In this document: positions 37,472 to 45,444 of the stretch, piece after piece | Position numbering within the stretch: position 1 is the first letter of the stretch | How the letters are laid out: every line of letters starts with the position of its first letter | Assembly: GCF_018811945.1 (NCBI RefSeq) | Contig: NZ_JACRVU010000002.1 | Span: forward strand, 228,999-292,998 | Source: Gluconobacter sp. P1C6_b | GTDB lineage: Bacteria; Pseudomonadota; Alphaproteobacteria; Acetobacterales; Acetobacteraceae | Direction: 5' to 3' | DNA length: 64,000 bases | The notes under the pieces: model-generated | Seen by the model: only the letters and a program-made list of their open reading frames with translations | What the model was told of the DNA's origin: nothing | Database searches by the model: none | Translations under genes and position numbers: made by a program

Positions 37472-37564
37472 GGAGGGGTGGCCGAGAGGCTGAAGGCGGC
37501 GGATTGCTAATCCGTTATACGATTTCAAGTCGTATCGTGGGTTCGAATCCCATCCCCTCCGCCA
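37472..37564 (+). tRNA. tRNA-Ser (anticodon GCT)
   Basis: A complete cloverleaf: acceptor GGAGGGG pairing with CCCCTCC, D arm, anticodon stem GCGGA/TCCGT with loop TTGCTAA giving anticodon GCT, a long variable arm (TACGA/TCGTA) as expected for serine, T arm with GTTCGAATC, discriminator G and encoded CCA. Its 3' end is the left attachment site of the island that follows. Confidence 0.97.
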
Positions 37565-37569
37565 GCGCG
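37551..37569 (+). repeat. attL: 19-bp direct repeat in the tRNA-Ser 3' end
   Basis: CATCCCCTCCGCCAGCGCG at 37551-37569 recurs exactly at 45445-45463. It covers the last 14 bases of tRNA-Ser including CCA plus five bases beyond. Flanking bases differ on both sides, as expected for a recombination core. Confidence 0.9.
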
Positions 37570-38004
37570 CTCTAAAAAACTCAATAAAATCAAATAGTTA
37601 GTCATTGCTGGTCTAGTCGTACCCCTCTTAAAATCCCCCTTAAAACATGCGCTTGCCTGATACGTTATGTGACGGTGTGACGCCTATCTGGCGAATGGCC
37701 CCTGGGAAGATGGCTTTGTCTACTGGCCTATCGTCGGATGCGGGACGCCCTTGGCTACCTCATGTGCTTGCCGGATGCTTTGGGTCCTTCCTAGACCTTT
37801 TCTTTTGCGGCTGCCCCGACACCCCGGCTTGCGCGTTATGCGTGCCTAAAATTTGGGCACTTTTTGTTTTCTTCGCGGTGCTTTTCGGAAAGTGCCCAAA
37901 AGTACCGACAGGACTGACAGAGTGACAGAACCGCAGTTTTCTGAGGATTATTTCTTCATCCGATCGGCAGGGCTGCTGACAGGACTGCCAGCAGAAGAAA
38001 AAAA
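37565..38004. other. Non-coding left end of the island with structured repeats
   Basis: No convincing gene is seen. A perfect 12-bp inverted repeat (TTTGGGCACTTT at 37852-37863 with its complement at 37889-37900) and one arm of a long inverted repeat (37905-37936) lie just downstream of the helicase gene's stop codon. A variant of the GACAGGACTG motif recurs near 37978. A 92-codon plus-strand frame here (37647-37925) looks fortuitous. Confidence 0.6.
37905..37936 (+). repeat. 32-bp inverted repeat, left arm
   Basis: It begins CCGACAGGACTGACAGAG and ends GAACCGCAG. The exact reverse complement lies at 42286-42317, on the other side of the replication genes. The following TTTTCTGAGG gives a partial hairpin with the arm's end. 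Confidence 0.9.
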
Positions 38005-40383
38005 TTAGGCTAAAATAGTCGCATCGATATCGTACAAGCGAACAGGCCCGCGTCGATCAGGAACAGTATGCGCGTTTGAACTGTCGGTGCCTTTGGCAAT
38101 CAAAAGCCCTGCCTTTCTAAGTGCTTTGATCGCGCCTTTCACGTTCAATCCCTTACAGACCTCTTTGCGGAATACCTCGCGGGCAATACCAAAGAAGTCT
38201 GTCTTTCCATTTCTAAGGAAGCGGTATCCGGCAAGATTATCGATAGCCAAGCGGCTGTCCGCATTTGTTCCGCCTCCTGCTAGGTCCAAGGCCTTAAAAC
38301 GGCTTTCACCGCGCGTTTGTAAGAACATGCGGACCTGTTCGATTGCGGCCTGTTCCTCGAACGCCTCACCGCTGCCATTCTCGGCAAGCCATGCCCTGAA
38401 GCATACCATCGCTGCTTCCATCGCTTCACCTTCGGGCCAAGGCAGCACACCAAAGCGTGTGGCGAGTTCTCCGGCACAGGCCACGAGTGCGAACCGGCCC
38501 GCGACACTCTGCGCCTGACTTCCGGCATCCTTGGCGTGCTCTGCTACAAACGCCTTGCGCCGGGCGTCGACCCATTGCCGTAACCCGGCCTCATCGCTCG
38601 CCCGTTCGCTGGTCAGTCTCGCAAGGAATGCACGCGATGCCGTGCCGTGCTGCCGATGGACCGCCCGGCGGAGGTGGTTTGAGAGGGCCGCGCCATCGGA
38701 GAAGTCGTGCAGCGTGTCGAACAGCCCGTGCCCGCCTTCCGGCGCTGCAGGAATGTTTGCAAGCCGCGTCTTTTGCCCGGCCATCGTTTTCTTGCCCGCC
38801 TCATTCTGTTTGTCTTCAAGCGTGCACTCGCCTGTGGAAAGGAACAGGGTTCGCCATGTGAACGCGCTTCGTGCTCCGCCCCGTTGGTTGGCCCGCTGCT
38901 TCCCGGCTTCATTGCTAAGAGAATAGACGATGTTGCCAACTTCATAGTCGGCGGCCTGTCCGATCTCGTCGAGGATCAGCACGGTATCGGAGATTTCCGC
39001 CGCGATGCCCTCAAGCCCGTTCGCTGTCGCACGCCACGCACGAACCTGACCTGTCGGCCCCCACACGCTTCCCGCCGCATAAGCCGCAGTGCTTTTGCCG
39101 GAGCGCGCCCCGCCTACCAGATGAAAGCCGCCGCTCTGTTCTGTGGCTATGTCCAGCAATGGGCCAGCCAAGGCTGCGGAGATATAGAACGCAAGACGGC
39201 TGTTTCCGATAGCGTAGCGCGCCACTTCATCCCGCCAGCCTTCCAGAGTGCCGGACACTGCAAACTTGTCGCCTGATGATGCCCGGCCCGCTTGGAGTGT
39301 CACTGATCCGGCGCCGGGGCCGATCTTGGCGCCATTGGCAAGGACGAACACGAGACCGCGCTCTGTCGTATGCCACCCCGGCTGACGCACGCACGCAAGC
39401 CTTGCGTCCGTCTCGACCGTCGCAAGGAAGGTTTGCAGCAAGCGGGCGGCGTTCGGGAGGCAACGCAATCCCTGTTCAGCCAAAGCGCCGCTAATCTCGC
39501 GGGCATCTCCGTGCATCTTGCTATAAGGGATCGACCATTCATGCGGCTTGCCGTCATGGTCCTTCCATCGCAGGAGAAGCCCCCAGTTATTGCTTTCGGG
39601 GTCGCGGGTCTGGGCCACAATCTCGAATGGTGCCGAAACGCGCACGGGCGGCTTGTCGCTGTCGCCGGGTGGCTCGTAAAACAGACCGTCCGGCTTCATG
39701 GCGAAACCGCCGGGCATCTGCACGCAGGCAACGGTCGGCGTCGCATCCAGTAACGCCCGAAGATCGGTTCCGGCGGGCGCATCATCGGCAAGGTCCCATG
39801 CTTTCGGAAATGTCCCAGATACGCTGACGACACGCAGGGACGAGATACCCGCTTCGTGGAGTCGCTTCGTCGCTTGCTGTGCGGCTTTCTGTCCCGGTTC
39901 GTCATGGTCGGGCCAGATCACCACGTCTCGACCAGCCAGCGGCGCATAGTCCGCTTTTCCCATGCTGACCGCGCTTCCTGCGGTGGTGGCGACGTGATCG
40001 GGAAACAGGAGCGTTGCGGCGTCTGCGACCTTCTCGCCTTCGACCAACAGAACAGGCGCATCAGGTGAGATAGCTAGCCTGTCGAGATTATAGAGCGGAG
40101 GTAGCCCGGCGGGGGACTTGGAGTGCCACCGCTCTACCCCGTCAAGCGTGCCGTAAGTCTTCTGCGAGTATGTCTTGCCGCCGCCGGGCTTCTCGCTGCG
40201 GTATTTGGCGTGAAAGGGCTGGCCTGTCGCCGTGCGGTAAACCCACATGGCGGTGGCATGTGCAGGACGCGCCGGTTCCGTAGGAGCGGGAAGGATTTCC
40301 ACACCCTCCGTTGGTTCGGAAGGCATGGGAGCAAGCGTTATCTCTTTCCCTAATGGGGCAAATGCTTTATTAAGTTCGTTCAT
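38005..40383 (-). CDS. Toprim plus DUF927 helicase (island replication protein)
   Basis: A 792-residue protein. A Toprim domain near residues 110-200 has VLLVEGEKVADAATLL and VVIWPDHDEPGQKAA. A DUF927-type superfamily 3-like ATPase follows at about 260-600, with Walker A LVGGARSGKSTAAYA and Walker B TVLILDEIGQA. It probably primes and unwinds the element's DNA, like P4 alpha, but the N-terminal primase piece is a separate gene. The ATG overlaps the upstream stop by one base, implying coupled translation. Confidence 0.85.
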   Translation of the reverse strand: MNELNKAFAPLGKEITLAPMPSEPTEGVEILPAPTEPARPAHATAMWVYRTATGQPFHAKYRSEKPGGGKTYSQKTYGTLDGVERWHSKSPAGLPPLYNLDRLAISPDAPVLLVEGEKVADAATLLFPDHVATTAGSAVSMGKADYAPLAGRDVVIWPDHDEPGQKAAQQATKRLHEAGISSLRVVSVSGTFPKAWDLADDAPAGTDLRALLDATPTVACVQMPGGFAMKPDGLFYEPPGDSDKPPVRVSAPFEIVAQTRDPESNNWGLLLRWKDHDGKPHEWSIPYSKMHGDAREISGALAEQGLRCLPNAARLLQTFLATVETDARLACVRQPGWHTTERGLVFVLANGAKIGPGAGSVTLQAGRASSGDKFAVSGTLEGWRDEVARYAIGNSRLAFYISAALAGPLLDIATEQSGGFHLVGGARSGKSTAAYAAGSVWGPTGQVRAWRATANGLEGIAAEISDTVLILDEIGQAADYEVGNIVYSLSNEAGKQRANQRGGARSAFTWRTLFLSTGECTLEDKQNEAGKKTMAGQKTRLANIPAAPEGGHGLFDTLHDFSDGAALSNHLRRAVHRQHGTASRAFLARLTSERASDEAGLRQWVDARRKAFVAEHAKDAGSQAQSVAGRFALVACAGELATRFGVLPWPEGEAMEAAMVCFRAWLAENGSGEAFEEQAAIEQVRMFLQTRGESRFKALDLAGGGTNADSRLAIDNLAGYRFLRNGKTDFFGIAREVFRKEVCKGLNVKGAIKALRKAGLLIAKGTDSSNAHTVPDRRGPVRLYDIDATILA

Positions 40384-40670
40384 TAGATATCGGAAATTCC
40401 GAGCATGACGGCCATCTGTCGGGCCGCCTCATGCTGTTTGAGATTGAAGAGATACGCCGCCAGCGATACGGGGTCGCCGCCCCGGTCGCCGGTTGCGAAA
40501 TCAGACCAGCGGCCTGTTCTTAAATTCACTTTGAATGACCCGCGCTTGCTGTCGGCTCGCGTCGGGTTCAGTGCCACCCACTCACTGCCTTCCCTGACAC
40601 CATCAGGGAGCCAGCGGGAGAGGATCGACGGCAATGCGGCGCGTGCGGTGTCGTTTATGCGGGGAAACAC
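40383..40670 (-). CDS. Primase N-terminal-like protein, coupled to the Toprim helicase
   Basis: A 95-residue protein resembling the region that precedes Toprim in many alphaproteobacterial island primases: GSEWVALNPTRADSKRGSF, then LRTGRWSDFATGDRGGDPVSLAAYL. No zinc-binding cysteines are visible. Its stop overlaps the helicase start (TAATG), and its 5' end overlaps the preceding gene by 16 bp. It most likely works with the downstream protein as a split primase-helicase. Confidence 0.75.
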   Translation of the reverse strand: MFPRINDTARAALPSILSRWLPDGVREGSEWVALNPTRADSKRGSFKVNLRTGRWSDFATGDRGGDPVSLAAYLFNLKQHEAARQMAVMLGISDI

Positions 40671-41179
40671 GGCATCCCTCTAGACGCTAGGAGAAAGCCG
40701 CGCTGTGTCAGGTGATAACGCCCGTTCTCTGGGTCGTGCTCACAAAGTTCAGGGTGAAGGCCACTAAACTCCGCACAGCGGCGGCGCCAGAGTTTGCTAG
40801 AAGGCCAATGCGACCACATGGATTTGGACAGTTTGCGAAGAGTCCTGGTGCTTTCATCCCCTAGTGACGACACAGTCTCGGACGTGACGGCGAAGCGTCC
40901 GCAGTATTTTCCGTCAGGGCAGTATACCAATCGGCGTCCATTAACTTCTGTGCCGACTATCTTCATGAGAAGCGCCCGGCAGATATGGACCGATGGCACC
41001 CCAAGTTTTGTCCACCAGACCCGACGCGCAAGGCGGGCGAGTGGGCGTTCGTCGTCGCGGTGGTTCGTCCATGCTATCTCTACCGGAGTAAGGAGCACCC
41101 CTTCGCCGTGGGCCTCGGCAATCCCTGAAAAAAGAATGTCAATATCCCGGTCATCAAGTGGATTTCTAGCCCGCGCCAT
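40655..41179 (-). CDS. Island protein of unknown function
   Basis: A 174-residue basic protein starting MARARNPLDDRDIDILFSG. The ATG at 41179 is preferred over 41488 because it overlaps the stop of the preceding gene and the longer frame is antisense-like in composition. Two segments near the C-terminus (CPDGKYCGRF and LCEHDPENGRYHLTQRG) suggest a winged-helix-like fold, but I do not recognise the family. It lies in the replication operon. Confidence 0.6.
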   Translation of the reverse strand: MARARNPLDDRDIDILFSGIAEAHGEGVLLTPVEIAWTNHRDDERPLARLARRVWWTKLGVPSVHICRALLMKIVGTEVNGRRLVYCPDGKYCGRFAVTSETVSSLGDESTRTLRKLSKSMWSHWPSSKLWRRRCAEFSGLHPELCEHDPENGRYHLTQRGFLLASRGMPCFPA

Positions 41180-41457
41180 CACACAATCTCCTGTGCGTTC
41201 AGATATTCGCTTGTGAGCTGCGGCATGAGGGTGGCCAGCCTGTCGGCTGTTTCCCGGCCGAAGATCGCGGCAATGTTGTGGAAGGCGTCCAATGCGATGG
41301 ACAGTTCCGGGAACAGGTGCCGTTCCTGTCGGTGGTTCCAGTCCGTGGCGTGCTCGATAAACGACAGGTCTGCGGCGTGCTGGTCGAGCGTCGTTCCACT
41401 TGTGCGTTGCCGGGCATATCGGCGCATGGCCGTGTGGTCGCGTTGAGACAGCAGCAT
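41179..41457 (-). CDS. Island protein of unknown function
   Basis: A 92-residue helical protein starting MLLSQRDHTAMRRYARQR. Its stop overlaps the next start, and its start overlaps the stop of the AlpA-like gene, so it belongs to the same coupled operon. No domain is recognised. A His-containing stretch (HATDWNHRQERHLFPE) is notable but unexplained. Confidence 0.6.
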   Translation of the reverse strand: MLLSQRDHTAMRRYARQRTSGTTLDQHAADLSFIEHATDWNHRQERHLFPELSIALDAFHNIAAIFGRETADRLATLMPQLTSEYLNAQEIV

Positions 41458-41648
41458 CAGGCCGCACCCACCGCAGGAAGGCTGGCAAAATACTGTTCCA
41501 CGCTTGCCACGCAGATGCGGGTCAGTTTGCCGCACTTGACGGCTTTGAAACGCCCGGCGTGAAGGGCGCGATAGATCGTGCTTCGGCTCATGCCAAAGTC
41601 TTCTCCGATCTTCTTGATGGAGGCGTAGCGGCTATGGTTGGTGGTCAA
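41457..41648 (-). CDS. AlpA/excisionase-like helix-turn-helix protein
   Basis: A 63-residue DNA-binding protein with the MerR-like excisionase fold: IKKIGEDFGMSRSTIYRALHAGRFKAVKCGKLTRI. Such proteins act as excisionases or as activators of the integrase in P4-like elements. It is the first gene of the minus-strand replication operon, downstream of the repeat-rich non-coding region. Confidence 0.8.
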   Translation of the reverse strand: MTTNHSRYASIKKIGEDFGMSRSTIYRALHAGRFKAVKCGKLTRICVASVEQYFASLPAVGAA

Positions 41649-41745
41649 GTTATATTATCCCTGTGACTTAATTGACGCCGCTTTGATGCGTCCCCTATTT
41701 GGTTGCATGGAGTTTTCGTTCGTTCCACTGGATTTCGGGAAGGTT

Positions 41746-42088
41746 TCATAATTGCCTGTACAGGTTCAGGCCGTTTCATACCCGATACGGGGCAGCCTAA
41801 GATTGGCTCGATCTCGGTTCCACTGCATCCGTGGAATAATTTGTCTTTCCCGCGTATTTTTATATTTTCGAATGGTTTTCATTATTGCCCCGTAGTGGTG
41901 CGGACAGGAACAGTCCTGTCTATTACGGGCCAACCAGATATAGAGGGATTTCTTCCGGCTCTACTGTAAGATGAGAATAATTTCGGTATTGCTCCGTTTC
42001 TTTGCGGGTCAGGACTGCCCTGACTGCTACGGGCTAACCAAATAGAGCCGGTTTTCTGCTGAAACTACGTCATACGTGGAATAATTCA
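41746..42088 (+). repeat. Three degenerate ~100-bp tandem repeats
   Basis: Each unit starts near ATTGC-CCGT, contains a CAGG/CCTG dyad (CCTGTACAGG in the first, ACAGGA/TCCTGT in the second, GTCAGG/CCTGAC in the third), then TACGGG-CAACCA-like sequence and ends in GAATAATT or AATAATT. The dyads are kept while the bases change, which suggests a conserved secondary structure or a binding site. Confidence 0.7.
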
Positions 42089-42285
42089 TGGGCCCTGCGT
42101 TTTTTTTTGACGCGGGTTCTCGCCGGGCGGAAAATTTCATGCTGGCTCCATGTTGGCCCGTTAAAGCGCGCTTTCTGGCGTGCTGTTTTGTCTTGCTCGG
42201 CTTTGCTGGTTGCCGGTAAAGGCTGTGCCTGTCAGCAGCCTGCCGCTACGGCTGCCGATTAGCATATAGAAAGAACCGCAGTTTT

Positions 42286-42317
42286 CTGCGGTTCTGTCAC
42301 TCTGTCAGTCCTGTCGG
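42286..42317 (-). repeat. 32-bp inverted repeat, right arm
   Basis: The exact reverse complement of 37905-37936. It ends a perfect 8-bp hairpin with a TTTT loop at 42273-42292. The two arms enclose the AlpA-primase-helicase operon. Confidence 0.9.
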
Positions 42318-42354
42318 CAAAAAACGCCAATTCCGAAAACGGCCGCTGCTGTGC

Positions 42355-42657
42355 TTAAAAGCCGCCTAGCCATCCTACGTCTACGTCAGTGTCCATGCCG
42401 CATCGCCCGCGCTCGTCACGCCAAGCACGCTTTAAGACGATGGCTAGGTCTTCTATACAGTATGAGGCATAGGCCGCGATTTCTCGGCGGTCTTCTGGGG
42501 TTTCCGCTTTACGTTCAAGCGCAAATGAGATCGCGCCAAGATCAATTAGCGTTCGTTCAATCACCGCATCAAAACATTCATCAAGAACCGGCACCTCAAC
42601 CACACGGACAGGTAGCAGCCGATGAAGTGCTTTTGTGATAAAGTCGAACATAGCCAT
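42355..42657 (-). CDS. Small island protein of unknown function
   Basis: A 100-residue protein starting MAMFDFITKALHRLLPVRVV behind a GGGA site. It is largely helical and acidic in the middle (VLDECFDAVIERTLIDLGAI). The longer frame from 42816 overlaps the divergent XRE gene and is rejected. It is divergent from the XRE regulator, which probably controls it. No family is recognised. Confidence 0.6.
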   Translation of the reverse strand: MAMFDFITKALHRLLPVRVVEVPVLDECFDAVIERTLIDLGAISFALERKAETPEDRREIAAYASYCIEDLAIVLKRAWRDERGRCGMDTDVDVGWLGGF

Positions 42658-42726
42658 TGCCGAAATCCCTTTTCGGTTTGTGGTTAGGCCGGGTGCGGAG
42701 GTCCTACGCTCCGTATCCGGCCACTT

Positions 42727-42742
42727 CATTCCTTGCGGAATG
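42727..42742. promoter_or_regulatory. Palindrome between the divergent XRE and minus-strand genes
   Basis: CATTCC-TTGC-GGAATG, a perfect 6-bp dyad in the 114-bp divergent gap, 30 bp before the XRE ATG. It is a plausible operator for the XRE repressor, by position only. Confidence 0.4.
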
Positions 42743-42771
42743 TCTCTCTGAATGCCACTATGTTTTAATGT

Positions 42772-43029
42772 ATGCAACAAGGAAGTGGCGCTGTGGATGA
42801 CATTTTGGCCGCACAAGTAAGGGCCGCTCGCGGCTTGCTAGGCTGGAACAGGGACAGGCTAGTAGAGGCCAGCAATGTCCCCAAACGCACGATAGTCAGA
42901 TTTGAAGACGAGGTTACGTCACCACGCACCGCCACTCTCAAAGCAATCCGCACCGCCCTAGAAGCCGCTGGCGTTGAGTTTGTGCCGGAGAATGGCGGCG
43001 GTGCTGGTGTTAGGTTGAAGAAAGAGTAA
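42772..43029 (+). CDS. XRE-family transcriptional regulator
   Basis: An 85-residue helix-turn-helix protein: QVRAARGLLGWNRDRLVEAS, then VPKRTIVRFEDEVTSPRTATL, the XRE/Cro fold, and a C-terminal GVEFVPENGGGAGVRL commonly found in small phage-type repressors. It probably controls the island genes on either side. The HNH nuclease gene follows 43 bp later. Confidence 0.88.
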   Translation: MQQGSGAVDDILAAQVRAARGLLGWNRDRLVEASNVPKRTIVRFEDEVTSPRTATLKAIRTALEAAGVEFVPENGGGAGVRLKKE

Positions 43030-43072
43030 ATGTCGTATCAGATGCTCCTGTCACTTAGGCAGGAAATCATTG

Positions 43073-43849
43073 ATGCTGACGAAAGAAGATATCACGAGAC
43101 GGTTGACAGAGCGGGGTTATAACCGCGCACCCACCTCGTGGGAATATGCTGACGAATATGATCTGGGTTCCTGTTACTTCTATATCCTCACAATCAAGAG
43201 GACACATACGGTCGTAGTAGTGGACCGTCCTACTTACGAATTTTTAGCGACCTTAAAATTATCGGGCGTTATTCTCGGAAAGGACCGCAAAAGCGCCGAT
43301 TTTCGAAAATTCAAAGAAAAGAACGCTTCAGGTAGCTATATAGGCTTTTTCGTCAATTTCGAGACACTGTCTGCTTTCGATAGCTTTATAGCTGCCTTGA
43401 CGGGCGAAGAAGACACCCTAAGCAGCGACATTGAGGCCATTACCAACTCGTCGTCGCTTACCGCCACCCAAAAGCAGACCCTCGTATATGCTCGTGTGGG
43501 GCAAGGTGCGTTTCGTGCTGGCCTTGTTGACGTATGGGATGGGAAATGCGCAGTCACCGGCGTCTCGGTGCGGGAACTGTTACGGGCGTCGCATGTAAAG
43601 CCTTGGGCTAGTTCCACAGATGAGGAACGCCTAGACATCCACAACGGCTTGCTATTGGTTGCCAATCTGGATGCGGCTTTTGACAAGCATCTCATTTCCT
43701 TCACCGATAGCGGGGAAATGCTTCTCTCCGATGCTCTTGGGGCGGATGGGCACGCCGTACTCGGCGTTTCTTCCGATGCACGGTTACGAAAGCCTCTGAC
43801 ACTACAGCAAAAAGCATATCTGACAGAGCATAGAAGCCGACTAAGGTAG
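43073..43849 (+). CDS. HNH endonuclease-domain protein
   Basis: A 258-residue protein. The C-terminal half has the HNH_2-type nuclease seen in type II restriction-like proteins: CAVTGVSVRELLRASHVKPW followed by NGLLLVANLDAAFDKHLISF. The N-terminal ~130 residues (LGSCYFYILTIKRTHTVVVV) are of unknown fold and may bind DNA or sense a ligand. An AGGA ribosome site precedes the ATG at 43073. No methyltransferase is nearby, so it is an orphan nuclease. Its composition is less GC-rich than the backbone, in keeping with transfer. Confidence 0.8.
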   Translation: MLTKEDITRRLTERGYNRAPTSWEYADEYDLGSCYFYILTIKRTHTVVVVDRPTYEFLATLKLSGVILGKDRKSADFRKFKEKNASGSYIGFFVNFETLSAFDSFIAALTGEEDTLSSDIEAITNSSSLTATQKQTLVYARVGQGAFRAGLVDVWDGKCAVTGVSVRELLRASHVKPWASSTDEERLDIHNGLLLVANLDAAFDKHLISFTDSGEMLLSDALGADGHAVLGVSSDARLRKPLTLQQKAYLTEHRSRLR

Positions 43850-43853
43850 TCGC

Positions 43854-44033
43854 ATGAACCGCAGCGATTTCAGAATTGGCGCATCGTTGTGGCCATCTTC
43901 CAAGGAATAGCGTTTTACTGACATAGGCCTGCGAACCGTGGTTGCTATCCAGATTGAGCCAGGCCGTGATCCATCTTGGTATGATGGACCACCCTACACC
44001 GTATTAGAGGGCGTGTTCGATGAGTACATTTAG
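43854..44033 (+). pseudogene. Decayed small gene with an in-frame TAG
   Basis: The reading frame MNRSDFRIGASLWPSSKE is broken by TAG at 43908-43910 and then continues RFTDIGLRTVVAIQIEPG and DPSWYDGPPYTVLEGVFDEY to a TAG at 44031-44033. The continuation is strongly protein-like and resembles a small alphaproteobacterial hypothetical family with TDIGTR and SWxxGPPYAVAExVFDEY. A single TGG-to-TAG change would explain the stop. It begins 5 bp after the HNH gene. Confidence 0.65.
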
Positions 44034-44088
44034 AGGGGTGTTGCGCTACCGAACCTGACATGGCGTAGGATACGGCTGATTAACTGCC

Positions 44089-45294
44089 TCACATGCCACA
44101 GTAACCCGCCCATTCTTCCATCATTTTCCGCCGCTTCTCGAATAGATCACCGCGTCGATAAGCGGCCTCTACCTTGTCCCCAATGGCGTGGGCTAAAGCC
44201 ATTTCGGCAACCTCACGCGGGTAGTGTGTTTCCTCTGCGGCCCAATCCCTGAATGTCGAGCGTAAGCCGTGGACCGTTACGCCTTTTGTTCCTGCCGCCT
44301 GATGCAAGGCTTTGGATAGCGCCACGTCCGAGAGTGGCTTGCCCGCCTTCTGACCGGGGAACACCAGATCACCATTTTCCGGGTCGCGTAGGGTTGTGAC
44401 GGCTTCCAAGATCGCCATTGAGCTATCGGTAAGGGGGACGCGGTGTTCCCTTCCCGCCTTCATACGCCCGGCGGGAATGGTCCAGACCTTCGATGATAGG
44501 TCGATTTCATTCCATGTTGCGGCCCTCACCTCACCGGAACGTGCCGCCGTGAGACAGACAAAACGGACGGCCTTGGCAGCGAGTCCATCGGATGCCGCAA
44601 GAGAAGCCATTACCTTGCCGATATCCTTGCGCTCAACGGCTGCATGATGCTCGACCTTTGTCACTTTGCTCGGTGGTGGGAGAATAGCATCCAGATGCCC
44701 ACGCCATCGGGCGGCGTTCTCGCCCTCGCACCAGCCATGAGCCTTGGCATACCCTAAGATACGTTCAACGCGGGATCGAAGCCGTGAGGCTGTTTCTGTC
44801 TTGCTATCCCATATTGGACGTAGGGCATTCAGCACGTCGTCTGTGGATACCCTGCTCACGGGTCTGTCACCGAACACCGGGAACACATGCTGCTCGAGAG
44901 AACGCCGCCATATCGGTTCGGCCTTCTTGTCTTTCCAACCTGATGCCTGTTCCGTGATGAAGCGCCGGGCGACCTGTTCGAACGTCAGGGTTAACGCCTG
45001 TTCCAGCTTGCGGGCTTTGTCGATCTCCTGCTTGCGGTCGAGTGGGTCTATCTTCTCTGCAAGCAGCAAGCGGGCCTCACTGGCGCGTTGCCTCGCTGTC
45101 GCAAGAGGCACATCGTAGGCAGAGCCTAAGCCCATCTCTCGACGCTTGCCGGTCACAGGGCTGGTGAAGCGAAATATCCAGCCGCGTGAGGTAGGCGTTG
45201 CAATCAGCCATAGGCCGCCACCGTCGCAGAGGTTGCCAGACTTCCATGTCTCGACCTTGCGGGCCGTCAATTGATTAGGGGCCAGTCTGCTCAT
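44089..45294 (-). CDS. P4-type tyrosine recombinase (integrase)
   Basis: A 401-residue integrase. The N-terminal DUF4102 arm-binding domain (GLWLIATPTSRGWIFRF) is followed by a SAM-like core-binding domain and the catalytic domain with the tetrad: Arg in LTAARSGEVRAATWNE, His-x-x-Arg in VHGLRSTFRDWA, a later His in LAHAIGD and Tyr in VEAAYRRGD. It catalyses site-specific recombination at the tRNA-Ser site. It sits 150 bp from the right att repeat, as in other P4-like elements. Confidence 0.93.
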   Translation of the reverse strand: MSRLAPNQLTARKVETWKSGNLCDGGGLWLIATPTSRGWIFRFTSPVTGKRREMGLGSAYDVPLATARQRASEARLLLAEKIDPLDRKQEIDKARKLEQALTLTFEQVARRFITEQASGWKDKKAEPIWRRSLEQHVFPVFGDRPVSRVSTDDVLNALRPIWDSKTETASRLRSRVERILGYAKAHGWCEGENAARWRGHLDAILPPPSKVTKVEHHAAVERKDIGKVMASLAASDGLAAKAVRFVCLTAARSGEVRAATWNEIDLSSKVWTIPAGRMKAGREHRVPLTDSSMAILEAVTTLRDPENGDLVFPGQKAGKPLSDVALSKALHQAAGTKGVTVHGLRSTFRDWAAEETHYPREVAEMALAHAIGDKVEAAYRRGDLFEKRRKMMEEWAGYCGM

Positions 45295-45444
45295 AGTGTC
45301 CTCTTACCCGCCTTAAAACCCCTCTTAAAACATGGGTTCAAGCGGGTCAATCTGACACATTGAGGGATCGACCTTATAATAATACCATATTATACAATGA
45401 CTTACTGGTTTTCAGGATACAGTCTGAACCTATGGTTAGGCGGA

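Larger units (their letters stand above)
41649..42354. other. Repeat-rich non-coding region of the island (candidate origin or RNA locus)
   Basis: About 700 bp without a convincing gene, upstream of the AlpA-like gene. It contains three degenerate ~100-bp repeats (41746-41843, 41878-41984, 41985-42088), a T-run near 42100, and the right arm of the 32-bp inverted repeat at 42286-42317 preceded by a perfect hairpin (AACCGCAG-TTTT-CTGCGGTT, 42273-42292). An 88-codon plus-strand frame at 41703-41969 overlaps the repeats and is probably not a gene. P4-type elements carry origin and immunity-RNA sequences in similar positions. Confidence 0.6.

Noticed and set aside
37647..37925. 92-codon frame at the island's left end
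   Set aside because: Cys/Trp-rich with no domain and overlaps the inverted repeats; likely chance.
41703..41969. 88-codon frame in the repeat region
   Set aside because: It covers parts of two degenerate repeats and has no protein-like pattern.
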